A model generated the notes under the pieces. The model did not search any database, was not told the origin of the DNA, and saw nothing but the letters and a program-made list of their open reading frames with translations. A stretch of DNA of 23,350 nucleotides, taken from NCBI GenBank assembly GCA_005239945.1, contig SBAY01000373.1:1-23350 (forward strand). The letters run 5' to 3'. Of this stretch, positions 21,144 through 23,350 are shown piece by piece (within the stretch, counting starts at the first letter, position 1; the number at the start of each line of letters is the position of its first letter). Both the position numbers and the translations under genes were made by a program. This stretch comes from Nitrospira sp. (GTDB lineage Bacteria > UBA9089 > CG2-30-40-21 > SBAY01).

Positions 21144-23165
21144 CCTGACACCTGAATACCTACTTTCCTCCCGTAATATTCTTTTTCTATTAAATTCTTT
21201 ATTCAACACCTTGATAAATGCAGAGACTACCCGATTATCGAATTCATAGCCACAACCTCTTTTAAGTTCCGAGACGGCATCCTCCGTGGTAAATGCCTTT
21301 CGATAAGGTCGAGTTGAAGTCATCGCATCATAGACATCAGCTACGGTAATAATTTTAGCACATAAAGGGATGGTTTTATCATTTAAAGCCACCGGATAAC
21401 CACTGCCATCCATTCTTTCATGATGGAATTTTATCCCCTCGATAATTTCTTTCTTAGAACAAATTGGTTCCAGGATTCTTGCCCCAATAGCTGTATGTCT
21501 CTTTACATTTTCAAACTCTTCTATAGTCAACCTACCTCTTTTATGAAGTATTTGATTTGAAACGCCAATGTTACCTAAATCATGCAAGAAGGCAGCTGTC
21601 TTGACAATTTCTACCTCTTCTGTGTTCAACCCAAGTTCCTGGGCAATTTTAGCCGAATGGTCGGCTACCCTTTCACAATGTCCATGGGTATAAGGATCTT
21701 TTGCCTCAACTGCGGATAATAATGATTGAATAGTATTCAGAAGATTTCGCATCTTTTCATGATAAAGATGGGCATTTTCAATGGCTACACCGGCTTCATT
21801 ACATAGGATTGAAAGTATCTCAAGCTCTTCTTTTTTATATGGTTCCAAAGAGAGTTTTTCTCCTATGGCTAACATCCCTAACAATTTATCCTTGCAGGTT
21901 AAAGGAAGACAAATTATGGCATTCAATCCTTCGAAATCTTTTTTTATCTCCCGCCAGTGGTTGCTAAGACCAGTTTCCTCTTTTTCTTTGGTAATCAACA
22001 TTTTAGTCTGCATCAGGCGATTGATTAATCCGCGACTACTATTAAGTTTCATCACCTTCTTTTTTATTATATCTATCCCTACTGCCCGATTTACCTGGGC
22101 CGTCTGGGTAAATTCATCGAATAAAACCACACAGGCATTACGGATGTGGAGTATATTTACTATAGAATTCAAAAAAATGTCTAATAAGCTCTCCTTATCA
22201 AAAATAGAGGTTATTTTACGGCTGATGTCTTTAACCATCTGCTCCTGGTTAAGTCTTTCAAAAAAGAAATATCTATCAATCAATGTCTGCAGCCACTCGC
22301 GTCCAAATTGAAAAAGAAAAGTCAAGAGGATAATAATTAATACAGCCGGTAAAAGTGTATTATAACCTATTAGTTTCCTGAGTATTGCCTCAAGGGTTAA
22401 AAGACTGACCAAAAACAAAACGAATATAATCGCACTTAATCCCAGATAGATAAATTTTCTTCCGGGAATCTCGATGTTTTTAGTTTCAAGGGTAATTAAT
22501 CTATATTTAACGATACCATAACCAATTATTAAAGGATAAACAGCACATGTTAAATGTCCTGCTGGATATATCTGATTATTAACCAGACAAAGTAAATTAC
22601 TACTTATCCCTAAGATATTGATATATCCTCCCAGAAATAACCATTGCAAATGTCTTTTTTCAATAATATTAGTGGTTGCCCCTTTTCGATGAACTAAGGT
22701 TAAAAGGCTATAAACTCCGGCCAATATAAAGAAACTAAAGAATAAAATATCACCTCCCTGTCCTACTGGATAATAACAACCTTTCGTATAGGTAACATCA
22801 TGACTCATTCCTCCGATGGCACTTAGAATAAGAAATAAATAACTAAAAAAATATCCACCCAGGCAGAGTCTTTTAGTTATTAATCGATGGTCGTCAATGG
22901 TGACGCACACCAAATGAAAGAATGTCGATGGAATAAAGACTAAACTTATGTAATAGAATTTCAACCAGATTAATGCCCAATCTACATTTAAAGAAAAATA
23001 GACGCCTAAAGAAACGAAATTCCACAGGGCTAAAATTATTCCATTAAGGATTAAGATATTATTTATCCTGGATTTTCTCCCTCTTAAAAAAACAAGTCCT
23101 ACCAGAAAAAGATTAGTCACTCCGGCTGCAACTGCACTCACACTCAGCGACATATTGAATTCCAT
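21141..23165 (-). CDS. 7TM-GAF-HD-GYP sensor, probable cyclic-di-GMP phosphodiesterase
   Basis: This 674-aa membrane protein likely senses a signal and breaks down cyclic di-GMP. Residues 1 to about 290 hold eight or so membrane segments resembling the 7TM region of histidine kinases. A GAF domain spans about 315-465 (ICLPLTCKDKLLGMLAIGEK). The HD-GYP domain spans about 475-655 with HD at 528-529, HHERMDGSGYP (581-591) and DVYDAMTSTRPYR (610-622). In the catalytic region HDIGK is HDLGN: Asn532 stands where Lys is usual, and Ser536 where Pro is usual. All metal-binding His/Asp residues that I can place are kept, so activity is plausible. The start ATG has AAGGAATAT upstream; a second ATG is four codons in. 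It heads the leftward run and has its own upstream region with a possible promoter. Confidence 0.92.
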   Translation of the reverse strand: MEFNMSLSVSAVAAGVTNLFLVGLVFLRGRKSRINNILILNGIILALWNFVSLGVYFSLNVDWALIWLKFYYISLVFIPSTFFHLVCVTIDDHRLITKRLCLGGYFFSYLFLILSAIGGMSHDVTYTKGCYYPVGQGGDILFFSFFILAGVYSLLTLVHRKGATTNIIEKRHLQWLFLGGYINILGISSNLLCLVNNQIYPAGHLTCAVYPLIIGYGIVKYRLITLETKNIEIPGRKFIYLGLSAIIFVLFLVSLLTLEAILRKLIGYNTLLPAVLIIILLTFLFQFGREWLQTLIDRYFFFERLNQEQMVKDISRKITSIFDKESLLDIFLNSIVNILHIRNACVVLFDEFTQTAQVNRAVGIDIIKKKVMKLNSSRGLINRLMQTKMLITKEKEETGLSNHWREIKKDFEGLNAIICLPLTCKDKLLGMLAIGEKLSLEPYKKEELEILSILCNEAGVAIENAHLYHEKMRNLLNTIQSLLSAVEAKDPYTHGHCERVADHSAKIAQELGLNTEEVEIVKTAAFLHDLGNIGVSNQILHKRGRLTIEEFENVKRHTAIGARILEPICSKKEIIEGIKFHHERMDGSGYPVALNDKTIPLCAKIITVADVYDAMTSTRPYRKAFTTEDAVSELKRGCGYEFDNRVVSAFIKVLNKEFNRKRILREESRYSGVR

Positions 23166-23208
23166 AAAAGATATTCCTTATGATTATCAATCATTAATTA
23201 TATTTAAT

Positions 23209-23237
23209 AACTTATCATAAAACATCAAAAATGTCAA
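23209..23237 (-). promoter_or_regulatory. possible promoter for the HD-GYP gene
   Basis: On the minus strand a perfect TTGACA (23232-23237) lies 17 bases from TAAGTT (23209-23214), a weak -10. An AT-rich leader then runs to the start codon at 23165. The strong -35 with poor -10 is what an activator-dependent promoter could look like, but this is inference. Confidence 0.4.
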
Positions 23238-23267
23238 GTGAAAAGTAATGGTTTGTCATTTAAGAAT

Positions 23268-23315
23268 TAAAAGTGGACACTTTTAAATAAATTTAAAGTT
23301 TAAAAGTGGACACTT
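23268..23315. repeat. pair of direct repeats with palindromic core
   Basis: TAAAAGTGGACACTT occurs at 23268-23282 and again at 23301-23315, 33 bases apart (about three helical turns). Each copy has the core AAGTG-GA-CACTT, itself an inverted repeat. They lie about 30 and 65 bases upstream of the putative -35 of the HD-GYP gene. They could be operator sites or remnants of transposon ends. Confidence 0.55.
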
Positions 23316-23320
23316 CTTAA

Positions 23321-23346
23321 AGCCCCCAAGATTGGGGGTTGGGGGT
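23321..23346. repeat. C/G-run hairpin at window end
   Basis: CCCCCAA (23323-23329) and TTGGGGG (23332-23338) form a perfect 7-bp stem with a 2-base loop, followed by more TTGGGGG. It resembles the C/G-run repeat at 2638-2667 in character but is not the same sequence. It may be cut by the window edge. Confidence 0.4.
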
Positions 23347-23350
23347 TGAA

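Noticed and set aside
1..23350. Defence island, prophage or integrated element
   Set aside because: All genes are housekeeping, transport or regulatory; no integrase, transposase, nuclease-helicase or toxin-antitoxin gene was found.

Overview
This 23.35 kb window is AT-rich bacterial chromosome. It carries 20 recognisable protein genes and no rRNA, tRNA, CRISPR array, prophage, transposase or defence gene that I could find. The gene content (rpoZ, comEC, purC, cimA, pheA, accA, hpf, ptsN, hprK, two pilT paralogues, an HD-GYP protein and a lipoprotein) is ordinary housekeeping and regulation for a free-living bacterium with type IV pili. Family assignments alone do not place the organism. The crowded small palindromic repeats between genes resemble those of uncultivated groundwater candidate phyla, but that is only an impression.

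Layout. Bases 261-6675 are read on the + strand: a lipoprotein with a Cys-His4 tail, the ATPase and permease of a Zn/Mn-type ABC importer, a DUF1015 protein, rpoZ behind a perfect consensus sigma-70 promoter, and comEC. Bases 6880-23165 are read on the - strand. In order of transcription these are: a 7TM-GAF-HD-GYP sensor; a small Cys-rich two-CW protein; a secreted Ig-like protein; two PilT ATPases in tandem; accA; hpf; ptsN; hprK; pheA; a CNNM/CBS membrane protein; a DUF1646 cation transporter overlapping a Na+/Ca2+-exchanger-type antiporter; purC; cimA; and a YaaR-family protein. The two gene runs converge at 6676-6879, where a ~181-bp inverted-repeat element sits between two 12-bp direct repeats.

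How the genes fit together. hpf-ptsN-hprK is the familiar nitrogen-PTS/ribosome-hibernation block, here without rpoN or HPr in view. The two pilT genes, comEC, the HD-GYP protein and the secreted Ig-like protein all belong to pilus, competence or surface biology, but no pilus assembly gene is present. The ABC importer genes, DUF1646, the exchanger and the CNNM protein make this a region rich in cation transport.

The most unusual feature is the intergenic DNA. Nearly every spacer is a palindromic element from one of several recurring families, often with a perfect stem of 12-37 bp. These elements start at, or inside, the stop codon of the upstream gene and end just before the ribosome binding site of the next. 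In about ten genes the stop codon itself, and sometimes the last few amino acids, lies within the repeat. I did not find a clear new multi-gene system. The repeat architecture, the Cys-His tail lipoprotein and the two-CW/HD-GYP pair are the items most worth following up.
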